37,282 nt of DNA from Actinobacteria bacterium 13_1_20CM_4_69_9 (GCA_001920085.1 MNJC01000092.1:1-37282); one strand, 5' to 3'. Shown: positions 7,721-16,643, counted from the stretch's first letter. Numbers and translations: made by a program. Notes: generated by a model from the letters alone, not told the origin.

Positions 7721-9733
7721 GTGGCGACCGAAACCGATCTGATCATCCTCGACGGCTGCACGTTCTTCTACTCGAGCGAGAACGGAGACGTCGAGGCAGA
7801 GGACGCAGAGGGCCTCTTCTACCAGGACGTCCGCCACCTCTCGCGCTGGCACGTCCGCATCGACGGCGGCAAGCTCGAGCCGCTGACGAGCCGCCGCGTC
7901 GACTACTTCTCGGCGCGCGTCGTCGGGACGCCGCCGAAGCAAGGCGACGGCGCCGCGCCGATCTCCGTGCGCCGCGACCGCTTCGTCACGGAGGGCGCTC
8001 ACGAGGACGTAGTGCTCGAGAACCTCTCGGCCGACCCGCACGACGTCACGCTCGAGGTCACGTACGGCGCTGACTTCGCGGACGTGATGGAGGCGCAGTC
8101 GGGCGGCAACGGCGAGGGCAGGAGCTGGGCGGACTTGACGAAGCGGTCCGTGACTCTCTGGCACGACCGCGACGGCTACCGGCGCGGCACACTGTTGACG
8201 TTCAGCCGTCAGGGCCGCGTGCAGCGGAAAAAGGCGACGTTCCGCGTGCACCTGAAGCCGCGCGAGACGTGGAAGCTCTGCGTCGACGTGACGCCGATCG
8301 TCAACGGCGAGCGGAAGCCGCCGTTGCTCCGCTGCGACGCGTTTCACGATCACGCGCCGAAGATGCCTCAGAGCCTCGACGACTGGCTGAAGACAGCCCC
8401 GTACCTCGACACCGACGATCCGACGCTGGGACGAACGTACCGCCAGAGCCTCCTGGATCTCGCCGCACTCCGCGTGCGACCGGACAGCTTGACGATCAAG
8501 TGGGCGATGCCCGGCGGCGGGCTGCCGTGGTTCATGACGGTCTTCGGGCGCGACAGCCTGATCACGGCGTACGAGTCGATGCACATCCATGCGGAGATGG
8601 CGCAGGCGACGCTCGAAGCGCTCGCCGAGCTGCAGGCGACCGAATGGGACAGCTGGCGCGACGCAGAGCCCGGCAAGATGCTCCACGAGCTCCGCCGCGG
8701 CACGCTCGCGGCGCTCAACCGCGTGCCACACTCGCCGTACTACGGGTCGCACGACTCGACGATCCTCTGGCTCATCGTGCTCGACGAGTTCGAGCGCTGG
8801 ACCGCGGACACGGCGTTCGTCAGGCGCATGGAGAAGCACGCGCGTGCCGCGCTCGGGTGGCTCGAGGGGCCGGCCGACCTCGACGGCGACGGCTACGTCG
8901 AGTACCGCAAGCGCTCGGACTCGGACAAGGCACTCGACAACCATTGCTGGAAGGACTCGTCGAAGTCGATCCTCTTCGCCGACGGCCGCCAGGCCGAGCC
9001 GCCGATCGCCGTCTGCGAGCACCAGGGCTACGCGTACGACGCCCGTCTGCGCGTGGCGCGGCTGATGCGGGAGGTCTGGGACGACGAGGACGAGGCCGAG
9101 CGCCTCGAACACGACGCCGCGAAGCTCAAGCGGCGATTCAACAAGGACTTCTGGAGCTCTTCCCGGCGGCACTACGTGCTTGCCCTCGACAAGGACAAGC
9201 AGCAGGTCGACTCGCTGACGTCGAACATCGGCCACCTGCTCTGGAGCGGCATCGTCGACGAGGCGCGGGCCGGTGCGATGGTTCGACGGCTGATGCGCGA
9301 CGACATGTTCAGCGGCTGGGGCATCCGCACCATGTCCGCGGAGGACGCCGGCTACAACCCGCTCGAGTACCACAACGGGACCGTGTGGCCGCACGACACC
9401 GCCATCGCTGCCGAGGGCATGCGCCGCTACGGCTTCACGGACGAGGCGGCGAAGCTGTGCGAGGCGCTCCTCGATGCCGCACGCGCGTTCACCAACCAGC
9501 TGCCGGAGGTGTTCGCAGGCTTTCCGCGCGACGAGACCAACGTCCCGATCGAGTATCCGGACGCGCTCAAGCCGCAGGCGTGGGCCGCGGCGGCACCGCT
9601 GCTCGCCCTACGGACGCTGATCGGCCTCGACGTCGTCGGCGAGCGGCTCCGCTCGCGCCCGCTTGAGTCGAAGTTCGGCAAGCTGCGGCTGCGCAACGTC
9701 ACCGTGCGCGGCTCGCACGTCGACGCGCCCTGA
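7721..9733 (+). CDS. Glycogen debranching-type enzyme (amylo-alpha-1,6-glucosidase family)
   Basis: 670 residues, GTG start. The N-terminal beta-sandwich domain (about 1-210, GDE_N type: LDGCTFFYSSENGDVEAE, FYQDVRHLSRW, LSADPHDVTLEV) is followed by an (alpha/alpha)6-barrel catalytic domain (about 235-650). Within it lie MPGGGLPWFMTVFGRDSLI near residue 263 and GTVWPHDTAI near residue 553. By family it should hydrolyse alpha-1,6 branch points of glycogen-like or other alpha-glucans. There is no signal peptide, so it is cytoplasmic. No glycogen synthase or phosphorylase is adjacent. Its stop is nine bases from the convergent glmS stop. Confidence 0.88.
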   Translation: MATETDLIILDGCTFFYSSENGDVEAEDAEGLFYQDVRHLSRWHVRIDGGKLEPLTSRRVDYFSARVVGTPPKQGDGAAPISVRRDRFVTEGAHEDVVLENLSADPHDVTLEVTYGADFADVMEAQSGGNGEGRSWADLTKRSVTLWHDRDGYRRGTLLTFSRQGRVQRKKATFRVHLKPRETWKLCVDVTPIVNGERKPPLLRCDAFHDHAPKMPQSLDDWLKTAPYLDTDDPTLGRTYRQSLLDLAALRVRPDSLTIKWAMPGGGLPWFMTVFGRDSLITAYESMHIHAEMAQATLEALAELQATEWDSWRDAEPGKMLHELRRGTLAALNRVPHSPYYGSHDSTILWLIVLDEFERWTADTAFVRRMEKHARAALGWLEGPADLDGDGYVEYRKRSDSDKALDNHCWKDSSKSILFADGRQAEPPIAVCEHQGYAYDARLRVARLMREVWDDEDEAERLEHDAAKLKRRFNKDFWSSSRRHYVLALDKDKQQVDSLTSNIGHLLWSGIVDEARAGAMVRRLMRDDMFSGWGIRTMSAEDAGYNPLEYHNGTVWPHDTAIAAEGMRRYGFTDEAAKLCEALLDAARAFTNQLPEVFAGFPRDETNVPIEYPDALKPQAWAAAAPLLALRTLIGLDVVGERLRSRPLESKFGKLRLRNVTVRGSHVDAP

Positions 9734-9742
9734 AGAAACGTC

Positions 9743-11572
9743 CTACTCGACGGTGACGGTCTTCGCCAGGTTCCGAGGCTGATCCACGTTCAGCCCGCGC
9801 AGGCGCGCGATCCGGTATGCGAGCAGCTGGAGCGGCACCACGGCGAGCACGGCCTGCAGGAACGCAGGCGTCCTCGGGATGTAGATGACGTCGTCTGCGT
9901 GGTGCTGGATGTCCTCGTTGCCGTCGGTGGCGATCGCGATGACCTGCGCCCCGCGCGCACGGACTTCCTGGATGTTCGAGACGACCTTGTCGTAGACAAC
10001 CTTCTGGTCGGTCGCGATGCACACGACCGGCGTCTCGGAGTCGAGGAGCGCGATCGGGCCGTGTTTCATCTCGCCCGCCGAGTAGCCCTCGGTCGGGATG
10101 TAGGAGATCTCCTTCAGCTTGAGCGCGCCCTCGAGCGCGACCGGCAGCCCGATGTGGCGGCCGAGGTAGAGGAAGAACGGCTTCTGGTAATGGCGCTCGG
10201 CGATCTCGTCGATCGGGTGGTCGCCGTCCAGGAAGTGCTCCATGCGTTCGGGAAGGTCGTACAGCTCCTCGAGGATGAACTCGATCTCGGCCGCCGGCAG
10301 CGTGCGCCGCACCTGGGCGAGCTTCAACGCGATCAGCGACAGCAGCGCGCTCTGCGCCGTGAACGTCTTCGTCGCGGCGACGCCGATCTCGAGGCCGGCG
10401 CGCGTGTAGAGCACGGAGTCGACCTCCCGGGTGATCTGCGTCCCGAGCTGGTTCGTGATCGCAAGCGTGCGTGCCCCCTGCTCGCGCGCGAGCCGCATTG
10501 CGGCGATCGTGTCGGCTGTCTCGCCCGATTGACTGATGCCGATGACGAGCGTGTCCTTGGAGAGCACCGGGTTGCGATACCGCCACTCGCTCGCGATGTC
10601 CGGCTCGACCGGGATGCGCGCCCACTCCTCGATGATGTAGCGGCCGACGACCCCCGCGTGGTACGCGGTGCCGCACGCGACGATGACGATCCGGCGCAGA
10701 TTCTGGATCTCGAGCTCGGTCAGGCCGATGCCGTCGAGCACGAGCTTGCCGCGGCGCGCCCGGTCGCCGATCGTCTCGCTGACCGCGTCCGGCTGTTCGT
10801 AGATCTCCTTGAGCATGAACGTCTCGTAGCCGCCCTTCTCGGCGACTTCGTCGTCCCAATCGATCGGCTCGACGTCCTTGTGCTCGACCTCGCCGTCCTG
10901 CGTGAAGAACCGTGCACCTTCGCGCGTGATCGCCACGATCTCGCCCTCGTCGATCAGCTGCACGCGGCGCGTCTCGGCGAGAAACGCCGCGACCGCCGAC
11001 GCGAGGTACATCTCGCCGTCTCCGACGCCGACGACGAGCGGACATTGCCGTCGCGCGCCCACGAGCAGGCCGGGCTCGTCGTTGTGGATGACGACGAACG
11101 CAAAGTGTCCCTCGAGCTCGCCGTAGGCGGCGCGCACTGCGGCGATCAAGTCACCGTCGTAGTGGCGCTCGACGAGATGCGTGACGACTTCGGCGTCGGT
11201 CTCGGAGTTGAACGTGTGGCCGTCGGCAATCAGCGATTCGCGCAGCTCGCGATAGTTCTCGACGATGCCGTTCAGCACGACCGCGACGCGCCCGCCGTCG
11301 CAGCCTGCGAGCGGATGCGCGTTCTGCTCGGTGACCGCACCGTGCGTGGCCCAGCGTGTGTGTCCGAGGCCGTGGCTCGAGACGGAGCCGTTCGTGCCCG
11401 CCGCAGCTTTCAGGTTGCTCAGGTTGCCAACGGCACGGACGTAATCGATGCCGCCGTTCTCGCGCAGCGCGATTCCGGCGGAGTCGTATCCGCGGTACTC
11501 GAGCCGCTCGAGCCCACGCAGCAGCAGATCCTTCGCGGGCCTATCCCCGACGTACCCGATGATGCCGCACAC
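9743..11572 (-). CDS. glmS: Glutamine--fructose-6-phosphate aminotransferase (isomerizing)
   Basis: Makes glucosamine-6-phosphate, the first step towards UDP-GlcNAc for the cell wall. It has 609 residues, the normal length. The N-terminal glutaminase has the nucleophile Cys2 (MCGIIGYVG), LEYRGYDSAG, and HTRWATHG. Two SIS sugar-isomerase domains follow (ACGTAYHAG, SQSGETADT; LEGALKLKEISYIPTEGYSAGEMKHG). The C-terminus is the standard LAKTVTVE. The GTG start is preceded by a good ribosome binding site (GAGGAGG, seven bases away). It lies 69 bases behind glmM, the next enzyme of the same pathway. Confidence 0.98.
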   Translation of the reverse strand: MCGIIGYVGDRPAKDLLLRGLERLEYRGYDSAGIALRENGGIDYVRAVGNLSNLKAAAGTNGSVSSHGLGHTRWATHGAVTEQNAHPLAGCDGGRVAVVLNGIVENYRELRESLIADGHTFNSETDAEVVTHLVERHYDGDLIAAVRAAYGELEGHFAFVVIHNDEPGLLVGARRQCPLVVGVGDGEMYLASAVAAFLAETRRVQLIDEGEIVAITREGARFFTQDGEVEHKDVEPIDWDDEVAEKGGYETFMLKEIYEQPDAVSETIGDRARRGKLVLDGIGLTELEIQNLRRIVIVACGTAYHAGVVGRYIIEEWARIPVEPDIASEWRYRNPVLSKDTLVIGISQSGETADTIAAMRLAREQGARTLAITNQLGTQITREVDSVLYTRAGLEIGVAATKTFTAQSALLSLIALKLAQVRRTLPAAEIEFILEELYDLPERMEHFLDGDHPIDEIAERHYQKPFFLYLGRHIGLPVALEGALKLKEISYIPTEGYSAGEMKHGPIALLDSETPVVCIATDQKVVYDKVVSNIQEVRARGAQVIAIATDGNEDIQHHADDVIYIPRTPAFLQAVLAVVPLQLLAYRIARLRGLNVDQPRNLAKTVTVE

Positions 11573-11641
11573 GTCGCCCTCCTCGGTTTGGTCTCGAAAA
11601 CGGCAAAAGCCCGGCTGCGCGGCGTCCCAGCACCGAGACGT

Positions 11642-12904
11642 CTAGCCGAGCTCTCGTCGTACGAGAGCCGCGATGGTAGCACAGAGATTGGCCGCTTCTT
11701 CCCTGTCGCGCGCTTCCGCAAGCACTCTGACGACGGGCTCCGTGCCGGAAGGACGCACCAGAACACGGCCGCGGCCGCTCAACTCGGCGTTTGCCGCGCT
11801 GACAGTCTGGACCAGGCTTTCGGTCAGGGTTTTCGAGCGCACGCGGACGTTCTCCTTCACCTGAGGGTGGCGGGGCATGACGGCCGCCGCCTCGGCGAGC
11901 GAGCGTCCCCGGAGCGCACGGCACAGTGCCAACGCGGCAACGAGCCCGTCGCCCGTGACGTGTCCGTCGAGATAGATGATGTGGCCGGACTGCTCTCCGC
12001 CCAGCTTGCCGCCGTTCGCGCGCATCGTCTCGAGCACGTAGCGGTCGCCGACCTCGTCGGTCGTGTACGTCTGGATGCCGTGCTCGGACATCAGCTCGTG
12101 GAAGCCGAGGTTCGTCATCGGCGTGACGGTGACCGACTCGACGCCGAGATTAAGGGCGAGGATCGCGACGATCGTGTCGCCGTCGACGACGTCGCCGTTC
12201 GCGTCGACTGCGAGCATGCGGTCGCCGTCGCCGTCGAACGCGACTCCGAGGTCGAGCCCTTCGCGTGTGACGAGCGCCTGCAGCGCGCGGAGGTCGGTCG
12301 CGCCGCACTCGACGTTGATGTTGGTTCCGTCCGGATCGTTTCCGATCGTCTCAACCTTGGCCCCGAGCTGTTCTAACGCTGTCGGCGCGAGGCCGGCGTA
12401 TGCGCCGTTGGCAGAGTCGACTCCGATGTGCAGTCCCGAGAGATCCGAGCCGAAGCGCTCGAGCACGTGCTCGAGGTAGCTGTCCGTGGCGACGCCGACC
12501 TCGTCTATCTCGCCCCCGCCCGTCCCGGGCGCGTCGAGCAGGGCCTCGATCTGCTCTTCCTGCTCGTCGGTCAGCTTCTGGCCGTCGCGGTCGAAGAACT
12601 TCACGCCGTTGTACTCGGGCGGGTTGTGCGAAGCGGTGATCACGCAGCCGAGGTCGAGCGTCAGCAGCGCGACGGCGGGTGTCGGCAGGACGCCGGCAAC
12701 GACGGCGTTGCCGCCGGCCGACGCAATGCCGTGCGCCAGCGCCCCCTCCAGCTCGACGCCGGAAGCACGCGTGTCGCGCCCGATGAAGATCCGTCCGCGA
12801 CCCGACCACAGCGTGGCCGCACGGCCGAGGCGCTCGACGAGATCTGCGGTCAGGTCCTCGCCGACGATGCCACGGACACCGTCCGTGCCGAAATACCTAC
12901 GCAA
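11642..12904 (-). CDS. glmM: Phosphoglucosamine mutase
   Basis: Converts GlcN-6-P to GlcN-1-P. 420 residues: YFGTDGVRG at the start, the phosphoserine loop TASHNPPEYNG with Ser92, the Mg loop DGDGDR (Asp224/226/228), the sugar loop GGEQSGH, and the phosphate loop RPSGTEP near the end. The start is TTG 12904 with AGGGA six to seven bases upstream, five bases after the rpsI stop. A longer in-frame reading into rpsI is not plausible. It belongs to the rplM-rpsI-glmM-glmS cluster. Confidence 0.97.
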   Translation of the reverse strand: MRRYFGTDGVRGIVGEDLTADLVERLGRAATLWSGRGRIFIGRDTRASGVELEGALAHGIASAGGNAVVAGVLPTPAVALLTLDLGCVITASHNPPEYNGVKFFDRDGQKLTDEQEEQIEALLDAPGTGGGEIDEVGVATDSYLEHVLERFGSDLSGLHIGVDSANGAYAGLAPTALEQLGAKVETIGNDPDGTNINVECGATDLRALQALVTREGLDLGVAFDGDGDRMLAVDANGDVVDGDTIVAILALNLGVESVTVTPMTNLGFHELMSEHGIQTYTTDEVGDRYVLETMRANGGKLGGEQSGHIIYLDGHVTGDGLVAALALCRALRGRSLAEAAAVMPRHPQVKENVRVRSKTLTESLVQTVSAANAELSGRGRVLVRPSGTEPVVRVLAEARDREEAANLCATIAALVRRELG

Positions 12905-12909
12905 GTTCC

Positions 12910-13305
12910 CTAACGCTTGCTGAACTGCGGCGCCTTGCGCGCCTTGTGCAGGCCGGCCTTCTTGCGCTCGACGATACGAGCGTCGCGGGTGAGAAAGCCT
13001 GCGCGCTTGAGCGGTACACGTAGCTCCGGATCGGCCTCGACGAGCGCGCGTGCGATGCCATGCCGCACTGCGCCGGCCTGACCGCTCGGGCCGCCGCCGT
13101 GCACGCGCACGCGGATGTCGTACGTGCCTTCGACGCCGACGGTCTGCAGCGGCGCGAGCGCGATCGTCCGGTGTGCCTGCCGCGGGAAGTAGTCCTCGAT
13201 CGTGCGGCCGTTGAACCACGTCGTCCCGTCGCCGGGGCGCAGGATCACGCGCGCGACCGACGTCTTGCGCTTACCGGTTCCGCGGTATTGCGCGATGGTG
13301 CTCAT
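12910..13305 (-). CDS. rpsI: 30S ribosomal protein S9
   Basis: 131 residues, full length for uS9: YRGTGKRKTSVARV near the N-terminus, FNGRTIEDYFPR, VHGGGPSGQAGAVRHGIARAL, and the basic C-terminal tail KKAGLHKARKAPQFSKR that reaches the P-site tRNA. The ATG overlaps the rplM stop in ATGA, so S9 is coupled to L13 as in most bacteria. Confidence 0.99.
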   Translation of the reverse strand: MSTIAQYRGTGKRKTSVARVILRPGDGTTWFNGRTIEDYFPRQAHRTIALAPLQTVGVEGTYDIRVRVHGGGPSGQAGAVRHGIARALVEADPELRVPLKRAGFLTRDARIVERKKAGLHKARKAPQFSKR

Positions 13306-13739
13306 GCATCCTCCCAGCTGAGCGGCTTTGGCGACTGCGGGGCGTGCGGATGCTCCGGGCCGGCGTAGATCTTCAGCTTCGTGATCTGTTGACGGGCGAG
13401 CCGGTTCTTCGGGAGCATTCCCTTCACGGCGCGGCGCAGGACCTCCTCCGGACGACGGTCGAGCTGCTCGCGCAGCGTTCGGCTGCGCAGCCCGCCCGGG
13501 TAGCCGGAGTGCCGGTAGTAGCGCTTCTGGTCGAGCTTGTTGCCGGTGACCTGGATCTTCTCGGCGTTGACGACGACGACGAAGTCGCCGGTGTCGACGT
13601 GCGGCGTGTAGGCCGGCTTGCCCTTGCCGCGCAGCGTGTCGGCGATACGCGTCGCCAGGCGTCCGAGGGTCTGGCCCTCGGCGTCGACGACGTACCACTC
13701 ACGGGCGATCTCGCCTGGCTTTGCGGTGTAGGTCTTCAT
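13302..13739 (-). CDS. rplM: 50S ribosomal protein L13
   Basis: 145 residues, normal for uL13: MKTYTAKPGEIAREWYVVDA, TLGRLATRIA, NAEKIQVTGNK, YRHSGYPGGLRS and AVKGMLPKNRLARQQ. It is the first gene of the ribosomal/glm cluster. The 21 bases before the ATG lack a clear ribosome binding site. They contain a T-run that follows a GC hairpin at the end of the UDG-like gene, so the promoter may be hidden in the UDG-like coding region. Confidence 0.98.
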   Translation of the reverse strand: MKTYTAKPGEIAREWYVVDAEGQTLGRLATRIADTLRGKGKPAYTPHVDTGDFVVVVNAEKIQVTGNKLDQKRYYRHSGYPGGLRSRTLREQLDRRPEEVLRRAVKGMLPKNRLARQQITKLKIYAGPEHPHAPQSPKPLSWEDA

Positions 13740-13748
13740 CGGAGAAGT

Positions 13749-13771
13749 AAAAAGCGGCGCTCAGAGGCGCC
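13749..13771 (-). terminator. Candidate intrinsic terminator after the UDG-like gene
   Basis: On the minus strand GGCGC, six bases, GCGCC, then GC and a run of five T. It overlaps the UDG-like stop and ends ten bases before the rplM ATG. It could end UDG-like transcripts or attenuate read-through into the ribosomal operon. Confidence 0.4.
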
Positions 13772-14291
13772 CGCCGGCGGCGAATCGTAGCAGCCCCGCC
13801 CGGAATTCGGCCGCGCCGCCGTGGCTCGGATGGCGCAGATAGGCGGCTCCCGTGGCCTCGGCAGCCAGGCGGCCCACGGCGACGATCCGCCGGCCCGAGG
13901 CGATCTCCACCAGGAACGGCCGGCCGGCGGCCACCTCGGCCCGCGTCGGGCGACGGTTCGAGCTCGCCGTGCCGGGATGGGTGGGGACGACGTTCCAGCA
14001 GACCGCCTCCAGCCCCAGCTCGCCGAGCGTCCCCTGGACGATCGTCGCTGTCGCCTCCGCAGGCCCAGAGCCCGTCAGCTGCCGCTCGGACGTGAACGGG
14101 ATTCCGGAGACGCGGGCACCCCGGTAGCCGGCGGCCTCGCCGACGAGGAGCAGCTCCGCGCCGGCGCGCTCCTCGAGGTAGGCGCGCAGGCGCCGCCGGC
14201 GGACGTCGGCGCCGTCACCGTCGCGATAGAAGTTGAACGTCGTCCCGATCTCGACCGAGGCGAGGCGCCGGACGAACCTTTCGCGGTCCAT
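13761..14291 (-). CDS. Uracil-DNA glycosylase superfamily-like protein
   Basis: 176 residues. The pattern LLLVGEAAGYRGARVSGIPFTSERQLTG looks like the GE.PG..G..F active-site region of the UDG superfamily. WNVVPTHPGT..SNRRPTR is followed by IVAVGRLAAEA and a C-terminal YLRHPSHGGA that fits the H-[P]-S motif of motif 2. The first 35 residues (TTFNFYRDGDGADVRRRRLRAYL) are an unusual lead-in. By family it would excise uracil or another deaminated base, but substrate and activity are inference. The ATG lies ten bases from the likely start of the divergent sialidase-like gene; both seem to be served by one overlapping promoter. Confidence 0.65.
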   Translation of the reverse strand: MDRERFVRRLASVEIGTTFNFYRDGDGADVRRRRLRAYLEERAGAELLLVGEAAGYRGARVSGIPFTSERQLTGSGPAEATATIVQGTLGELGLEAVCWNVVPTHPGTASSNRRPTRAEVAAGRPFLVEIASGRRIVAVGRLAAEATGAAYLRHPSHGGAAEFRAGLLRFAAGGRL

Positions 14292-14297
14292 GACGTC

Positions 14298-14305
14298 ACT
14301 ATGCT
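14298..14305. promoter_or_regulatory. Overlapping divergent -10 boxes, UDG-like / sialidase-like genes
   Basis: The eight bases ACTATGCT hold TATGCT on the plus strand (seven bases before GTG 14313) and CATAGT on the minus strand (six bases before ATG 14291). Both would give leaderless mRNAs from nearly the same spot. Confidence 0.45.
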
Positions 14306-14312
14306 CATGCGC

Positions 14313-16043
14313 GTGAGAGGACGGGTCGCGGCGCTCGCCGCCGCCTGCGCCGGGGTCTGTATCGGAAGCGCGCACGCGGCTCCGCCGCAAGGCTTTCAAT
14401 CCGATTCGGCGTTTGCGGGCAGTTACGCGGCGCGCGCGGTCACCAGCGTTCCCGCGACGACCCAGCGCGTCAGCTGTTACACGCCCGAAGTGCTCTACGC
14501 CGGCAGCCTGTCGCCCTCGCAGGGCTACCCCGACGGCGGGTCGACGCCGTGCGCCGGCGCTGCGACGACCGGCGAGCTGATCGGCCCGTTCGGGACGCAG
14601 AACGTCGCGAACCCGCCGTTGCGCGTCAAGGACTTCTCCGAGTCGGACCTCCACGTCGACCCGACCAACCCACAGCATCTGATCGCTGTCAGCAAGTGGT
14701 TCGTGAACTCCGAGGGCTACAACCACCTCGCGGGGTTCTACGAGTCGTACGACGGCGGGGCGACCTGGCCGCAGCAAGGACACGTCCCCGGTTACGAAGG
14801 CTGGACCGACAACTCCGATCCCGTCGGTGCGTTCGATCCGTGGGGCAACTTCTACGCCGTCCTCCTCCCGTACATGTTCCGCTACTTGGTGACGGGCGAG
14901 CACTTCTTCCTCGCGCCGGACGTCAACCCGGCGCTGTCGCGCTCGGGGATGGCCGTCGCAGTGCGGCCCCGCGGCGCTGCGACGCCCGCAGCGTGGAACG
15001 TGCTGCACAACGGCGCGCCGGACCTGATCCGCCGCACGCCGTTCAACGGTGCGCAGGTCTTCGACAAGCAGTGGATCGCGATCGACCGTAACCCGCGCAG
15101 CCGGCACTTCGGCCGGGTCTACGTCTCCTGGGCGATCGGGACGAGCGACGCCGGCCTGCGCATCTACGTCTCCTACGCCGACGGACGGCGAAACGGAACG
15201 CACACGAACTGGTCTGCGCCGAAGCGAGTGATGCAGCAGCGCCGTGGCATCGGTGACAACGGCTCGCTTCCCCGCGTGACCCCCGACGGCCGGGTCTGGC
15301 TTGCGACTTCGAGCACGGTGAGCTTCGGCGCGCCGTTCACGATGTCGTTCACGTCGTCGGGCGACGGCGGACGGACGTGGGCAAAGCGACGCGTGATCGT
15401 CCGCCACAACGTCGACGGCTACAAGAACACGACGTTCCGCTCCGCGTTCGGCGAGGCGTTCGAGGTCGGCACGCGGAAGGTCGGGCGCTTCTATCCGCTC
15501 TACGCGGTCTACGAGAACTCGACGAGCAACGGCCCGACAGCGCTCTTCGTCCGCGCCTCGTTCGACGGAGGCAGGCACTGGCGCGCACCGCTCCAGGTGA
15601 ACGACAACCAGGGCGACGGCGAGGCGCTGCAGCCGAACATCGCCGTCGCGCCGAACGGACGCGTCGCGGTGGCGTTCTACGATCGCCGGCTCCCGTGCCC
15701 GGAGCGCAGCACGCCGGAAGCGACGGTCGCGGGGCTCCTCTTCGATCCGCGGGCGCCGTTCGGGCGGGCGAACTACTGCATCAACACGGCAATCCAGTTC
15801 TACACGCCGGCGCTCAGGCCGCTCGGCCACAACATCCGGCTCTCACCGCACACCTGGGATCCCCAGCTCTCCTCCCCGCACCCGGAGTGCATCTGCACGA
15901 ACGGCACCTTTCTCGGCGACTACTTCGGCGTCGACTCGCGCGGCGGCTTCACCTACACGACGTCGGTCGAGACCTACAACGCCGCCGGGGAGAACCCCGG
16001 CTACCACCAGCAGCAGCTGGTCTCGAAGCTCCAGACGCCGTAG
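14313..16043 (+). CDS. Secreted sialidase-like (BNR/Asp-box beta-propeller) protein
   Basis: About 576 residues. The N-terminal signal peptide (MRGRVAALAAACAGVCIGSAHA) suggests export. The mature part has at least three Asp-box repeats (YESYDGGATW, SSGDGGRTW, ASFDGGRHW), the hallmark of the sialidase-fold propeller. I do not see a confident arginine triad, so it could be a binding or structural propeller rather than a neuraminidase. Two nearby cysteines (PECICTNG) near the end may form a disulfide. In-frame starts at 14301 and 14307 are also possible. GTG 14313 is chosen because it lies seven bases after a TATGCT box and gives the neatest signal peptide. Confidence 0.75.
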   Translation: MRGRVAALAAACAGVCIGSAHAAPPQGFQSDSAFAGSYAARAVTSVPATTQRVSCYTPEVLYAGSLSPSQGYPDGGSTPCAGAATTGELIGPFGTQNVANPPLRVKDFSESDLHVDPTNPQHLIAVSKWFVNSEGYNHLAGFYESYDGGATWPQQGHVPGYEGWTDNSDPVGAFDPWGNFYAVLLPYMFRYLVTGEHFFLAPDVNPALSRSGMAVAVRPRGAATPAAWNVLHNGAPDLIRRTPFNGAQVFDKQWIAIDRNPRSRHFGRVYVSWAIGTSDAGLRIYVSYADGRRNGTHTNWSAPKRVMQQRRGIGDNGSLPRVTPDGRVWLATSSTVSFGAPFTMSFTSSGDGGRTWAKRRVIVRHNVDGYKNTTFRSAFGEAFEVGTRKVGRFYPLYAVYENSTSNGPTALFVRASFDGGRHWRAPLQVNDNQGDGEALQPNIAVAPNGRVAVAFYDRRLPCPERSTPEATVAGLLFDPRAPFGRANYCINTAIQFYTPALRPLGHNIRLSPHTWDPQLSSPHPECICTNGTFLGDYFGVDSRGGFTYTTSVETYNAAGENPGYHQQQLVSKLQTP

Positions 16044-16053
16044 CGGGTGGCGC

Positions 16054-16638
16054 CTAGTCCCAGCGCTCCCAATGGACGAGGTCGTCCACCGGTCTGCGTG
16101 CCTGCGTGAGGCGGCTCGTGAGGGCGTCCCAGCTCGAGTCGTCGGCCGCCTTGCCGATCGTGATGCAGCAGGTGACGGCGACGTCGCTCGGGATGTGGAG
16201 CAGCTCCTTGAACGGCTCCATCGCCTCGGCGAAGACGCCGAAGAGGCCTGCCGCATAGCCCTCGTCGATCGCAGCGAGCAGGATCAGCATCGCGGCGGCG
16301 CCGGCGTCGAAGTGCCAGTACGGAACAGGCCACTCGATCTCGCGTCCTTCGACGAGCTTGTCGGGTTTCGTGTAGCGCTCGTGGTAGTCGTCCTCGCGGA
16401 CGCCGACGACGACCAGCACGGGCGCCTCGCCGACCCACTGGCGGTCGCCGAGAATGTCGCCGATCGCGTCGCGCGTCGGCTGCTCGGTGACGACCAGCAG
16501 CCGCTGGCCCTGGCTGAAGCCGGCGCTCGGCGCCCGGCGCACCGTCGAGACGATCCGCTCGATCGCGTCGTGCGGAACGGGGTCTGGCCGGTACGCGCGC
16601 ACCATCCTGCGGCGCGCGAGGATTTCCGTCAGCTCCAC
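16054..16638 (-). CDS. Nitroreductase family protein (FMN-dependent)
   Basis: 194 residues. It has the N-terminal FMN phosphate-binding pattern RRRMVRAYRPDPV, RRAPSAGFSQGQ (the family's APS..N/Q segment), and a C-terminal CITIGKAADDSSW. It is inferred to be an NAD(P)H-dependent flavoprotein reducing an unknown substrate. Some relatives are F420- or cofactor-linked, which cannot be decided here. GTG 16638 is preferred over an ATG at 16689, which would overlap the divergent acylphosphatase. A TATTCT box lies six bases before this GTG. The stop is ten bases from the convergent sialidase-like stop. Confidence 0.85.
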   Translation of the reverse strand: MELTEILARRRMVRAYRPDPVPHDAIERIVSTVRRAPSAGFSQGQRLLVVTEQPTRDAIGDILGDRQWVGEAPVLVVVGVREDDYHERYTKPDKLVEGREIEWPVPYWHFDAGAAAMLILLAAIDEGYAAGLFGVFAEAMEPFKELLHIPSDVAVTCCITIGKAADDSSWDALTSRLTQARRPVDDLVHWERWD

Positions 16639-16643
16639 CGGGC

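Noticed and set aside
6515..9394. Very long open frame on the minus strand opposite the STAS, aquaporin and glucosidase genes
   Set aside because: Its protein is Arg/Val/Glu-rich without domains and mirrors codon bias of the real plus-strand genes; such antisense frames are expected in very G+C-rich DNA.
9899..12376. Open frame of more than 800 codons on the plus strand opposite glmS and glmM
   Set aside because: Both minus-strand genes are complete and conserved; the antisense product has no recognisable motif.
14301..14309. ATG 14301 and ATG 14307 as starts of the sialidase-like gene
   Set aside because: They fall within or next to the probable -10 box, and GTG 14313 gives a better signal peptide; they remain possible.
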